Assembly (NCBI GenBank): GCA_913063405.1
Contig: CAJXZB010000028.1
Location: forward strand, 1 to 42,157
Direction of reading: 5' to 3'
DNA: 42,157 bases
From: an uncultured Ulvibacter sp.
GTDB taxonomy: Bacteria > Bacteroidota > Bacteroidia > Flavobacteriales > Flavobacteriaceae
Part shown: in pieces, positions 1-8,261 of the stretch
How the letters are laid out: the number at the start of each line of letters is the position of its first letter
Numbering within the stretch: the first letter of the stretch is position 1
Notes under the pieces: model-generated
What the model saw: only the letters and a program-made list of their open reading frames with translations
Told to the model about the DNA's origin: nothing
Database searches by the model: none
Made by a program: the position numbers and the translations under genes

Positions 1-1
1 A

Positions 2-133
2 GACTTACAGGATTACTTGAATGAATATTGTTACAGGTTCAATCGCAGTTTTATGAAAGAAGGAATCTTTGAAAACTTAATGATCAGAATGATTAAGGCA
101 GAACCTTGTTTAATAAAAAACATTAATGGCTAA
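2..133 (+). pseudogene. IS1595-family (ISXO2-like) transposase, 3' end only
   Basis: An open frame enters from the left edge and ends at a TAA at 131-133, giving 43 residues. The segment YLNEYCYRFNRSF followed by a basic, short tail is the usual C-terminus of ISXO2-like (IS1595 family) DDE transposases, in which a Y..E..YRFNRR motif closes the catalytic domain. The catalytic residues themselves lie outside the window, so I cannot say whether the gene is intact. The bases just after the stop (131-150, taagtgcctaaatcggttcc) could be the terminal inverted repeat, because its reverse complement begins GGAACC, but the other end is not visible for comparison. The next gene starts 155 bases downstream and is unrelated. 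Confidence 0.65.
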
Positions 134-288
134 GTGCCTAAATCGGTTCCTTTTATTAGTTCATCTTAGCCATGAGAAATCCTCAAAGTCTTGATTCCTA
201 TGGGTTTAATGGACTATTAGAAATAAAAAAGAGTTGCTGAATTCCAATTTATTTTTTATATTTATATTCTAATCAAAGCCAATCAATC

Positions 289-1989
289 ATGTATAAAAAA
301 TTACTTTTATTAACTGCTCTATGTTGTATTTCCACAACATTTTTTGCACAGACCATTGTTAGCACCACTCCAGAAAACAAAAAAGTTGTTCTTGAGGAAT
401 TCACTGGCATCCATTGTAGTGCGTGTCCTAGTGGACACGTAGTTGCCGACGCAATTCAAAGTGCTAATCCTGATGATTTTTTCATTATAAACGTTCACCA
501 AGGTCCTTTTGCAATAGCGACAGGTTCAGAACCCAATTTTATTACTCCTTGGGCGGATGCAATTGCTAATCAAACCGGATTGCTGGGATACCCAGCCGGT
601 ACTATTAACCGCACGAATTTTCCTGGTCTAGAAATGGGCGACCCTGGCACAACCGCAATGGGCAGAGGGCAATGGGCAGCGGCAACAGATTTAGTGTTGG
701 CGGAAAGCTCTTATGTTAATCTAGCTGTCGAAGCAACAATAGATATCCCAACAAACTTAATGACTATTCATCTAGAAGCTTATTATACTGCTGATAGCCC
801 TGAATCTAGTAATATGTTGAATGTTGCTATTCTTCAGAATAATACATTAGGCCCACAATCTGGCGGAGGTCAAGGGAATAATTATAATCACCAGCACAGA
901 CTTATTGATTTAGCTACTGGTCAATGGGGTGAGGAAATAACCAACACAACTATGGGATCTTTTATTGATAGAACGTACAACTATACGTTCCCTCCAAGTA
1001 TAAATGGAGTATATATAGATCATAATGAAATTGAATTGGTGGTATTTATGGCTGAAAACAATCAAACAGTAGTTAGTGGAAATAAGGGTATTCCTGATGT
1101 GAATCCACTTACTTCAACAAACGATGCTTCATTGCTTGGAATTAATGAACTTGTGAGTGCCTGTGGTGTGACTAGCGTAGTACCTGAAGTAACGATATTA
1201 AATTCTGGTACAGATCCTATTACTTCCTTGAACTTTACCTACTCTACAAATGGAGGGGCAACAGAAAGCTATCCCTGGTCTGGTAATTTAGAGTCTTTGG
1301 AAACAGTGGTTGTAGAACTTCCAACAATTGACTATACTGCGCAAGCAATAAATACGGTGGATGTAAGTATTGATAACGACGATTTCAATGACAATAATAC
1401 AACAAGTACATCTTTTGATGACATTATTGAGGCTGGCACCACTATAGATTTAACCATTATCACCGATCAATATGCGCAAGAAATCTCTTGGGAACTAGTA
1501 GCATCGGATGGTACAGTTTTAGAATCTGCCCAACTTACCACGGGTGATAACAATCAGACTTTGGAATATAATTTTACTTTCTCCGAGGATTGCATAACAT
1601 TTAATATTAATGACTCTTATGGCGATGGTATTATTAATGGGGGTGCTTCTCTAATCGACACCAACGGTATAGAAATATATCCGTTTTTCGGAAACTACGG
1701 AAGTGGTGATACAAAACCATATTATTCTAAAGAAGTTCTGGGCACAGATGACTTAGATCTCTCTAAGGTTTCAATTTATCCAAATCCTGCAGCCAACATA
1801 CTCAATATTGAAAATGCAGAAAATTCGAATATTGAAGTTTATGACTTGTTAGGTAAACTTCTTATTTCCAAAAGTAGTATTGATACACTAGAACAATTAA
1901 ATGTCTCTAACCTTATCAACGGCGCTTATTTTATAAGAATTTATAATGGTTTGCAATTAACCACAGAAAAAATTATTATTTCTAGATAA
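289..1989 (+). CDS. Omp28-related secreted protein with T9SS type A sorting domain
   Basis: A 566-residue exported protein. Residues 1-20 form a signal peptide (MYKK, hydrophobic core, cleavage near FFA-Q). Residues about 31-110 look like a thioredoxin-fold/Omp28-related domain: EEFTG, then a C-x-x-C pair at C43 and C46 followed by Pro, and later a YPAG segment at about 101-104 where the cis-Pro loop would be. The middle holds beta-rich repeats. Residues 491-566 are a T9SS type A sorting domain (YPNP at the front, YDLLGK in the middle, a final strand ending KIIISR), so the protein should cross the outer membrane by T9SS and be attached or released by PorU. It sits alone between a transposase remnant and a convergent lipoprotein pseudogene. 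Family-level function is unknown; the CxxC pair suggests redox activity, but that is inference. Confidence 0.88.
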   Translation: MYKKLLLLTALCCISTTFFAQTIVSTTPENKKVVLEEFTGIHCSACPSGHVVADAIQSANPDDFFIINVHQGPFAIATGSEPNFITPWADAIANQTGLLGYPAGTINRTNFPGLEMGDPGTTAMGRGQWAAATDLVLAESSYVNLAVEATIDIPTNLMTIHLEAYYTADSPESSNMLNVAILQNNTLGPQSGGGQGNNYNHQHRLIDLATGQWGEEITNTTMGSFIDRTYNYTFPPSINGVYIDHNEIELVVFMAENNQTVVSGNKGIPDVNPLTSTNDASLLGINELVSACGVTSVVPEVTILNSGTDPITSLNFTYSTNGGATESYPWSGNLESLETVVVELPTIDYTAQAINTVDVSIDNDDFNDNNTTSTSFDDIIEAGTTIDLTIITDQYAQEISWELVASDGTVLESAQLTTGDNNQTLEYNFTFSEDCITFNINDSYGDGIINGGASLIDTNGIEIYPFFGNYGSGDTKPYYSKEVLGTDDLDLSKVSIYPNPAANILNIENAENSNIEVYDLLGKLLISKSSIDTLEQLNVSNLINGAYFIRIYNGLQLTTEKIIISR

Positions 1990-2011
1990 CTATTATAAAT
2001 AGTGTGTTATT

Positions 2012-2045
2012 AAAAACTCCAGAAAGTAATTCTGGAGTTTTTTTT
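2012..2045 (+). terminator. Rho-independent terminator after the Omp28-like gene
   Basis: The stem ACTCCAGA (2016-2023) pairs with TCTGGAGT (2031-2038), extended by A:T pairs and followed by a run of eight T ending at 2045. It lies 23 bases after the stop at 1989. Confidence 0.85.
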
Positions 2046-2167
2046 GCAAATAAAATTCAAGTTGTCTCAAGACAAAAACGAACAAGATCAAGAAAATGCC
2101 AAACAACATCCGATAAAAATTCCTGTGAAGATATCATCGAATTTATAGATATGATGTATAATAATTC

Positions 2168-2810
2168 TTAGTTGACCGTGTAGGAGACTAAGTGTTTCTC
2201 ACCAGAAGACAGTGGGCTTGATATTGTAGAATATGTCTCTTTTAATTGCCCAGTCTCTTCTGCATAATACTTGTTGCTTCTTCCAGGGAAATTTGATCCA
2301 TCTTCATGTTTAGCAAATATTTCATTGTTTAATGCCGTAAAAACTCCCGCCTCTACTTCTACATTCTCAGTACCATTCAATAATTGTCCAAAAAGATTAA
2401 AACTGGGTTGTTTGATGATAAAGTATTCCTCATCGTGATTTGTATTTGAAAAAACTTAATGCTTGCCTCGTTTATTAAATATCCTAAAGAATCTCTATAA
2501 TGTAAAACTGCAACTCCATTTTCTGGAACATATCTCGGAGATCCATTGTTGCCAATAGTGGTCGTTTGAAAGACAAAATACTCTTCTCCGTTTATTTCAG
2601 TCGTTTCTGTGATTTCAACTTCATCGAACACATCGAAGCTTTCAAATTCATCTGTTAAACCGATACGCCCGAAATATTCATAAGTCCAAGTATTCCCTAC
2701 ACTCAGCGCATAAAAATTTGTTTCAGCTTCTGGAGTTGAACATTCCTCATCTCCCTTACAAGAGAAGAGGAGTAGAAAAGACAGGGTAAAAAGAAAAACA
2801 TCTTGTACAT
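2168..2810 (-). pseudogene. Lipoprotein of unknown function, broken by two apparent frameshifts
   Basis: Read on the minus strand with two one-base corrections this is a single lipoprotein of about 213 residues. From ATG at 2810 the protein begins MYKMFF; one extra T in the T-runs opposite 2788-2792 or 2794-2798 joins it to the lipoprotein signal TLSFLLLFSC with the lipid-accepting Cys. The body contains SVGNTWTYEY and EITETTEINGEEYFVFQ, a pattern common in Bacteroidota lipoproteins of unknown role. A second break lies opposite the A-run 2449-2454: one more base there makes IKFF run into SNTNHDEEYFIIKQPSFNL and on to the C-terminus SYTVN. As given, the longest uninterrupted piece has no plausible ATG (its frame opens at a TTG at 2904, inside the end of mpl). 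It may be a real pseudogene, a phase-variable gene or a sequencing artefact. Confidence 0.75.
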
Positions 2811-2896
2811 AATAACAATGGTTTTGGTTAATAAAGTACAGTTCTTCTATAGGTGGTAGATTGTTATATGAACTTAACCTATTACACCATAAAGTA

Positions 2897-4252
2897 TTAC
2901 TCAATTAATTCTTTTACCTCATCAAAATCCAAACCGCCATAATTCCCGCTACTCATTAAAAGCAAAGAGGCATTATTAAAGTTTTGAGAGAAAAGATACT
3001 CTTTGAAATCGGTTGGATTGGTATACACTATTAAATCCTCACGTTGGAACGCATCCGTAATTTGTGATAATGAAATTTCCTCCAGTTTTTTAATTTTCAC
3101 CGCATGAGGGGAATAAAACACTACTGCCGTATCCGCAGCGTCCAAGGCGCCTTTATATTCTTGTAAAAACTCGGGGTTTAAACTACTATAAGTGTGCAGT
3201 TCTAAACAAGCAATAAGCCTTTTTTTTGGGTACTGATCTTTCACCGCTTGTGTGGTTGCCTCTACCTTACTTGGGGAATGAGCAAAATCCTTGTACGCAA
3301 CTGTTGCATCATTTTCAGCAATTTTTTCAAGGCGCTTGCTCGCTCCTTTAAAAGTAGCGATCGCTTCGTAAAAACCATCGGCATCAACACCCATTAATTG
3401 ACAAATCCATCGCGCTCCTTCTAGGTTATTTAAATTGTGTTTTCCAAAGACTTCTATTGGCATAGCGCCTTCTGGAGTATCCAGCAAGGTTTCGCCGTAC
3501 TCAACTTCATATAAAGGGGTTCGATATGGATATTTCTTTATTAGGCTTGTAGAGGCTTCCACTACCCTTTTTACCTCCAGATCTTCCTCATTATAAATAA
3601 TTGCCCCTCCATTAGTTATTTGATTCAGAAATATATCAAACTGCTCAATATAATTATCATAAGTCGGAAACACATTGATATGATCCCAGGCAATTCCACT
3701 TAACAATGCAATATTGGGCTTGTACAGATGAAATTTTGGGCGACGATCTATTGGTGAAGAAAGGTATTCATCCCCTTCTAAAACGATAAAATCGTTCTCA
3801 TTTGTCAATTTCACCATCACGTCAAAGCCCTCTAATTGAGCGCCTACCATATAATCTACTTCCTTATTGTGATAATGCATTACATGCAGAATCATAGAAG
3901 TAATAGTTGTCTTTCCGTGTGACCCTCCAATGACCACTCTTGTTTTATTTTTGGACTGTTCATATAAAAACTCCGGATAGGAATAGATGGTTATTCCAAG
4001 CTCCTTTGCCTTTAGTAGTTCCGGATTATCTTCTTTTGCATGCATTCCCAAAATAACTGCCTCAACATTTGAGGTTATTTTTTTCGGAAACCAACCAAAC
4101 TCATTCGGGAGTAAATCTCTACTCGCCAGCCTTCCTTTTGAAGGTTCAAAAATCTCATCATCACTTCCAGTTACAAGGTCGCCTTTAAGATGCAGTGCTA
4201 TAGCCAAGTTATGCATAGCACTTCCTCCAATTGCAATAAAATGTACGCGCAT
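2897..4252 (-). CDS. mpl: UDP-N-acetylmuramate:L-alanyl-gamma-D-glutamyl-meso-diaminopimelate ligase (Mpl), Mur ligase family
   Basis: A 451-residue cytoplasmic Mur ligase. Mpl reattaches the recycled tripeptide L-Ala-gamma-D-Glu-meso-DAP to UDP-MurNAc with ATP, feeding recycled wall material back into peptidoglycan synthesis. The N-terminal Rossmann-like segment is HFIAIGGSAMHNLA (residues 4-17), typical of MurC/Mpl, and the ATP loop GSHGKTT is at 110-116. The linker ILGMHAKEDNPEL distinguishes Mpl-type proteins from MurC, and the length fits Mpl (about 450-460). The start ATG at 4252 is preceded by a near-match promoter -7 box (TATCTTTA on the minus strand, 4276-4283). It is probably transcribed alone. 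In Bacteroidota these are often labelled only as Mur ligase or peptidoglycan synthetase; Mpl is my specific call. Confidence 0.9.
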   Translation of the reverse strand: MRVHFIAIGGSAMHNLAIALHLKGDLVTGSDDEIFEPSKGRLASRDLLPNEFGWFPKKITSNVEAVILGMHAKEDNPELLKAKELGITIYSYPEFLYEQSKNKTRVVIGGSHGKTTITSMILHVMHYHNKEVDYMVGAQLEGFDVMVKLTNENDFIVLEGDEYLSSPIDRRPKFHLYKPNIALLSGIAWDHINVFPTYDNYIEQFDIFLNQITNGGAIIYNEEDLEVKRVVEASTSLIKKYPYRTPLYEVEYGETLLDTPEGAMPIEVFGKHNLNNLEGARWICQLMGVDADGFYEAIATFKGASKRLEKIAENDATVAYKDFAHSPSKVEATTQAVKDQYPKKRLIACLELHTYSSLNPEFLQEYKGALDAADTAVVFYSPHAVKIKKLEEISLSQITDAFQREDLIVYTNPTDFKEYLFSQNFNNASLLLMSSGNYGGLDFDEVKELIE

Positions 4253-4348
4253 TCAAATCAAAATTTAATTGGGTGTAAAGATATTATTTTAAATCTCAAT
4301 AGGCTTGTTCGTTCTTTGTAATAAGGTAAAGAAAGGACTGTCTAAAAA

Positions 4349-5305
4349 CTAAAGCTTTAGAATAAGTTCTTTCTCTTTTATGGCTTCTTTGAAGTTGGAG
4401 CGACTTATCAATGCCTTATTAATCCATAACAACGCCGATTCCTTTTGAGATTGATTCTTATAAATTTGAGCCAACCTATAATATGCCCAATCCTTAGGAA
4501 CACCATCTTTTACTGAATGGTTCTCTATGTATTTCTGAAGGCAAAGAATTCCTATCTCAGCCTTTACATTGTACTGTGCAGCGATTTTTCCTATCTGATA
4601 ATTCAATTGATTTCGTTCATGAATCTTTAACGATTCTACCGAAGTCTCAATCGCTTTTTTAGGTTGACGACTATTCTCGTACAAACTAGAAAGTTTTTCA
4701 TAGGTGTGAGGCGATCCACCAACTTCAATAGCTTTTTTATAGAAAGTTTCAGCGTCCTTTGGCCGCTCGCTGTATTCTGCGATATAGCCGTTAGCTAGAT
4801 GACCATCAACTTCAGAAATATATCCCAGTTCTTTAGCATATGCAATCGCCTTTCGCTCACTACCCCCTATAATTCTGGGTAATTGAATATAAAACTCTAC
4901 CAACGCCCATCTAACTTCGATATGATTTGGATCCAATTTAGCAGCCTTTTCAAAAGATTTCTTGATATCAGTAACGTAGGTTAAGGCTCTCAATCGATTG
5001 ACCGATAATGCTTTCATTCCTAATGCCCCGCCATATTTAAAATTAAAATTGGCACTGGTCTTATGCTCTTCTAGTAAGCCCTCGAAGTAGTTTATCGCAG
5101 CATCCCAATCTTCTGTATAGCCAGCAATATCTCCTAGATACTCACGTGTTTTTTCATGATTTGGATGGGTTTTCAAATATTTTTGAAAAAGAGGCTTCGC
5201 CTTACTGAAGTCTTCTTTCTCAAAATAACTTTTAGCCCGCTCAAAATCACTCTGAGCGAGACTCAATAGTGGAATCATAATAAGAATATAAATCAAATTC
5301 TTCAT
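4349..5305 (-). CDS. Exported tetratricopeptide repeat protein
   Basis: 318 residues with a signal peptide at 1-17 (MKNLIYILIMIPLLSLA, cleavage before Q). The mature part is almost entirely helical TPR-like repeats, for example AKSYFEKEDFSKAKPLFQKYLKTHP near residues 24-48 and further units to the end, including YYKKA- and ALLWINKAL-type helices. It should be periplasmic or surface-exposed and act as a protein-binding scaffold; the partner is unknown. A good Bacteroidota promoter lies directly upstream (5322-5355), so it looks like a single transcription unit ending before mpl. There is no sorting domain and no lipobox, so secretion beyond the periplasm is not indicated. Confidence 0.85.
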   Translation of the reverse strand: MKNLIYILIMIPLLSLAQSDFERAKSYFEKEDFSKAKPLFQKYLKTHPNHEKTREYLGDIAGYTEDWDAAINYFEGLLEEHKTSANFNFKYGGALGMKALSVNRLRALTYVTDIKKSFEKAAKLDPNHIEVRWALVEFYIQLPRIIGGSERKAIAYAKELGYISEVDGHLANGYIAEYSERPKDAETFYKKAIEVGGSPHTYEKLSSLYENSRQPKKAIETSVESLKIHERNQLNYQIGKIAAQYNVKAEIGILCLQKYIENHSVKDGVPKDWAYYRLAQIYKNQSQKESALLWINKALISRSNFKEAIKEKELILKL

Positions 5306-5321
5306 AGGGCTTTCGTAGGCT

Positions 5322-5355
5322 CAAAGATACAACAGCTTATTAATACTTACCCAAA
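5322..5355 (-). promoter_or_regulatory. Promoter for the TPR gene (Bacteroidota -33/-7 type)
   Basis: On the minus strand a TTTG at 5355-5352 is followed 22 bases later by a perfect TAnnTTTG box, TATCTTTG (5329-5322). The expected transcript start is about 5317, giving a leader of roughly 12 bases before ATG 5305. Confidence 0.6.
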
Positions 5356-5419
5356 CCTCAGAAATCATTATTTTTAAATTCATTATCTTTCAGTCTTACT
5401 CACATTTAAAACTAATCGT

Positions 5420-5791
5420 ATGAATGCAAAAGTATTTTTGGCATTGAGGATTCTACTAGGCCTCTTTGTTATCGTATTTGGACTTAATAAGTTCTTAAAT
5501 TTTATCCCAATGGAAGCACCCACTGGAGACGCAGGAGCGTATTTTGGGGCACTTATGTCCTCTAAAACATTAATGTTGGTTGCAATTGTAGAAATTGTAG
5601 CAGGTCTTGCGCTAATCTTTAATAAATATGGCGCTTTACTAGCCTTAATTCTTATGAGTGTTTCCGTAAACGCATTTCTGTTCCATGCGGTATTAGATCC
5701 TGCTGGAATTGGTGGAGCAGTAGTCTTGTTACTATTAAATATCGCCGTCTTATTTGGATATAAAGATCATTATAAAGACTTACTAAACTGA
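5420..5791 (+). CDS. DoxX-like four-helix membrane protein
   Basis: A 123-residue integral membrane protein with four hydrophobic segments at about 5-22, 50-67, 71-92 and 97-113. The order and the motifs (RILLGLFVIVFGLNKF, then VEIVAGLALIFNKYGALLAL) fit the DoxX/DoxX-like family of small inner membrane proteins. Family members have been linked to thiosulfate oxidation or to oxidative and sulfur stress, but small ones such as this usually have no proven role. It stands alone, divergent from the TPR gene, with a near-match -7 box (TATCTTTC, 5384-5391), and shares a terminator with the convergent DUF4136 gene. Confidence 0.8.
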   Translation: MNAKVFLALRILLGLFVIVFGLNKFLNFIPMEAPTGDAGAYFGALMSSKTLMLVAIVEIVAGLALIFNKYGALLALILMSVSVNAFLFHAVLDPAGIGGAVVLLLLNIAVLFGYKDHYKDLLN

Positions 5792-5793
5792 TT

Positions 5794-5824
5794 AAAAAGG
5801 TCGCCCGAAAAGGCGGCCTTTTAC
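5794..5824. terminator. Bidirectional terminator between the DoxX-like and DUF4136 genes
   Basis: AAAAGG-TCGCC and GGCGG-CCTTTT form a GC-rich hairpin with an A-run on the left and a T-run on the right, lying between two convergent stop codons (5791 and 5821). Confidence 0.75.
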
Positions 5825-6339
5825 TTTTTCTTTGGTGGAAACTTATGAAGCGCGCGATCAACTTCTTTTATATAATAAGCCTCTTTTTGAGCAGGAGTAA
5901 CCTTTTCTTTTAACTCACCATCTATTTGCACCTGCCATACTAGTTTTTGATTTACAGAGGCATCAGTTATTTCTATGGTCAAAAGCTGATTAATTACACG
6001 CCCCCAAATTGGAATTCCACCACTAACTCCTACCTCCACATTACCACCACCAACACCTATTCCCAAGGTGTTTCGTGAACTCGAAATGCTTTCCGTAGCA
6101 AAAAAATCAATGTAAAACATGCAGTCATCAGTTCGTTTATAACCTCGTCGATTAAGTGAACTATCAATAGCCTTCATAATTCGCCTAGTATCAAGCTCGT
6201 TTAAACCCGAATCTATATCTGAATAAAACTGATAAGTAGTAAAATTTATGAAATCGGTTTCCGTATCATAATCCATGGTCATGACCGCACCGCAGGAGGT
6301 GAAGAAAATTGTAATGAACAATACAGGTAGGTATCTCAT
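5821..6339 (-). CDS. DUF4136 domain lipoprotein
   Basis: 172 residues. A lipoprotein signal at 1-16 ends FTSC with the lipid-accepting Cys at 16, followed by a DUF4136-type body: YDTETDFINFTTYQFYSDID near the front, a glycine-rich middle (GIGVGGGNVEVGVSGG, about residues 90-105) and a closing segment AYYIKEVDRALHKFPP. DUF4136 proteins are outer membrane or periplasmic lipoproteins widespread in Gram-negative bacteria and without an assigned biochemical role. The gene is a single unit, convergent with the DoxX-like gene. Family assignment is good; function is open. Confidence 0.88.
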   Translation of the reverse strand: MRYLPVLFITIFFTSCGAVMTMDYDTETDFINFTTYQFYSDIDSGLNELDTRRIMKAIDSSLNRRGYKRTDDCMFYIDFFATESISSSRNTLGIGVGGGNVEVGVSGGIPIWGRVINQLLTIEITDASVNQKLVWQVQIDGELKEKVTPAQKEAYYIKEVDRALHKFPPKKK

Positions 6340-6422
6340 AGCTTAATCTCATCATTTATTTGAACCTCAATAGGAAATTCAGCTAAAATTAAACAAAAAG
6401 CAGACCCAACTCTACCCTTTTA

Positions 6423-8023
6423 TTATTCTTTAACAATCTTCTTGGAAATGCTCCCTTGATTTGTAACTACTTCAATAAAATAGATTCCATTAGAAAAGCT
6501 TGAGAAATTAATGTTCTTTTCTGAAAAAACTTGCAGTCGTTCTCCTAAAACAGAATATACTATTGCCTTTTCAAAGACAATGCTTTTGGATACATTTAGG
6601 TACAGTACTTCGGAAACTGGATTAGGGTAGACATTAATTGCGCTATTAAGGTCAACTTCAGAAACAACAAGCAAACACGCTACTTGAACTTCCGAAATTG
6701 AGCTACACCCTGTTGCATTACCATCTATAGTTTTAGGAATATTGACATCGTCGATAATGGTGCAAATAAAGTCGATATCACAAACCGCTAGACTCGTATT
6801 ATTTGTTATTTCGACCTCATTGATAAGTGTTGGTGACAAATCATTAAGCGCTTGAATAGAGTTCAAAGCGACATTGTTATTCATTGTTAATTTCCCATTG
6901 ATTCCAAGTAAGTTCTCAAAACCTGTCAAGTTTGGTAAAGAAGAGCATCCAAAAATCGTCAAATAATCTAAGGTAGAAATACCATTCAAGGCAGTTATGT
7001 CTAGCAAACTACCTATATTAGAAATTTGAAGACCTCCTTCAATTAGCGCCAAATTTTCTAAACCTGTTAAATCTGATAAGGGAGTATCGTGAATTACAAC
7101 ATTTCCAACTGTACCGTTTACCTGCGTCAAATTTTCCAACCCATTCAATGATTGCAAACTTGTGTTTGAGTATATATCCAAATCACCTACTGAGGCAATA
7201 TTACTCAAAACAGTAATATCCGTAAGATTTGGATTATCTCCTATTCTCAATCTCCCGCCGACCGTCTCCATAGCTGCAAAACCATTTAAGGTCAGCACAT
7301 TATCGCATTGAATAACTTCAAGGTCACCTCCAAGGCTGGTAAGGCTATTTAAGGCAGACATATCGTCTAGGCTATCATTGTTCCATATATACGGAGCCAC
7401 CTATACTTTGCAAGTTACTAAGAGCCGCCAAATCAACCATGGCTTCTTCTGCAATAAAAAGGTCGTCTGCAATAGTAAGCACGTTCTCTAATCCCGATAA
7501 ATCTGTAATACCATTTCTAGTAAGACTTAAATAGGTTAATGAATTAAGCACACTCAATTCTGTAAGATCTCGGAGATTTTCATTTCCAAGGAACGCCAAG
7601 CCACCAAGACTAACCAAACCATCCAATCCCGTTAAGTCTGGTAATGCATTATTGAAAAAAAATTATTGAGCCTACCGTTTGTAGTCCTCCCAAACCATTT
7701 AAGGTTGTCATATCGGGATTAGAGCCAATAGCTAGATGAACTGCGCTCTCAAGATTCTCTAAGCCAGCTAAGTCTACAATCTGCGTTCTTTGAATATAAA
7801 GAACCTCTGCATGAGTAATATCCGACAAGCCATTCAAGTTAGTAATTTCAGTAAAGCCACCATCAATAATGACTTGCTCGGTGAGCATGGTGCAATTAGG
7901 GTAGTTGATAACAAAGTTATCAACTACCGCCTGGGTATTCAAAATAAGAGAGTCTGTTGGACATTGTCCAAAACTCATAATCGAAAAGGTTAGGAAAACT
8001 CCTAAAAGTAGTATTCTTTTCAT
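6423..8023 (-). pseudogene. Leucine-rich-repeat (receptor L-domain-like) T9SS cargo, broken by two frameshifts
   Basis: On the minus strand a signal peptide (ATG 8023, MKRILLLGVFLTFSIMSFG-Q) opens an array of repeats of the form LxGLxxLxxVxGxLxIxxNxxLxDLxxL that continues through three reading frames. Break 1: at an A-run of eight (7655-7662 on the plus strand); removing one base joins VGSIIFF to NNALPDLTGL. Break 2: at the TA repeat 7385-7391; two more bases (or one fewer) join GGSVYI to WNNDSLDDMSAL. The last frame (6423-7400) ends in a cysteine-containing cap (CDIDFICTIID) and a T9SS type A sorting domain from about INVYPNP to KKIVKE. Repaired, it is about 530 residues of secreted adhesin-like protein. 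As given only the N-terminal 124 residues would be made. Decay, phase variation or sequence error are all possible. Confidence 0.82.
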
Positions 8024-8261
8024 ATCTTTTTTATGTAAAATACGGAATATTCGATTCGAGTCAAACGATTTTCTCTCCTGATTTATAAAAAACCAGATAG
8101 TTTTACTAAAAACATGTTACCCCTAAGGTATAAGAATTTAAACAGCCAAATAATAGCAGACCAAGTAGTAAATTTTTTTCATAAGTAAGTAATCATTGGG
8201 CTATTAAAAAACAATTATGGGGAGGTAAGTAATATTAAAAAAATAATTGCTCTAAACTGCA
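8024..8261. other. Intergenic stretch with nothing recognised
   Basis: 238 AT-rich bases between the start of the leucine-rich gene and the end of obg, both on the minus strand. I see no credible ORF, no strong hairpin with a T-tract and no perfect TAnnTTTG box. A short direct repeat, aagtaagtaat-like, occurs twice (around 8185 and 8225) without an evident role. Confidence 0.5.

Noticed and set aside
2050..2171. Open plus-strand frame ending DIIEFIDMMYNNS before a TAG at 2169
   Set aside because: It faintly recalls the tail of IS3-type integrases, but it has no start, no catalytic motif and a competing open frame. Too weak to call a remnant.
3987..4268. Plus-strand ORF opposite mpl, 93 codons
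   Set aside because: It is the antisense shadow of a clear Mur ligase and has no independent features.
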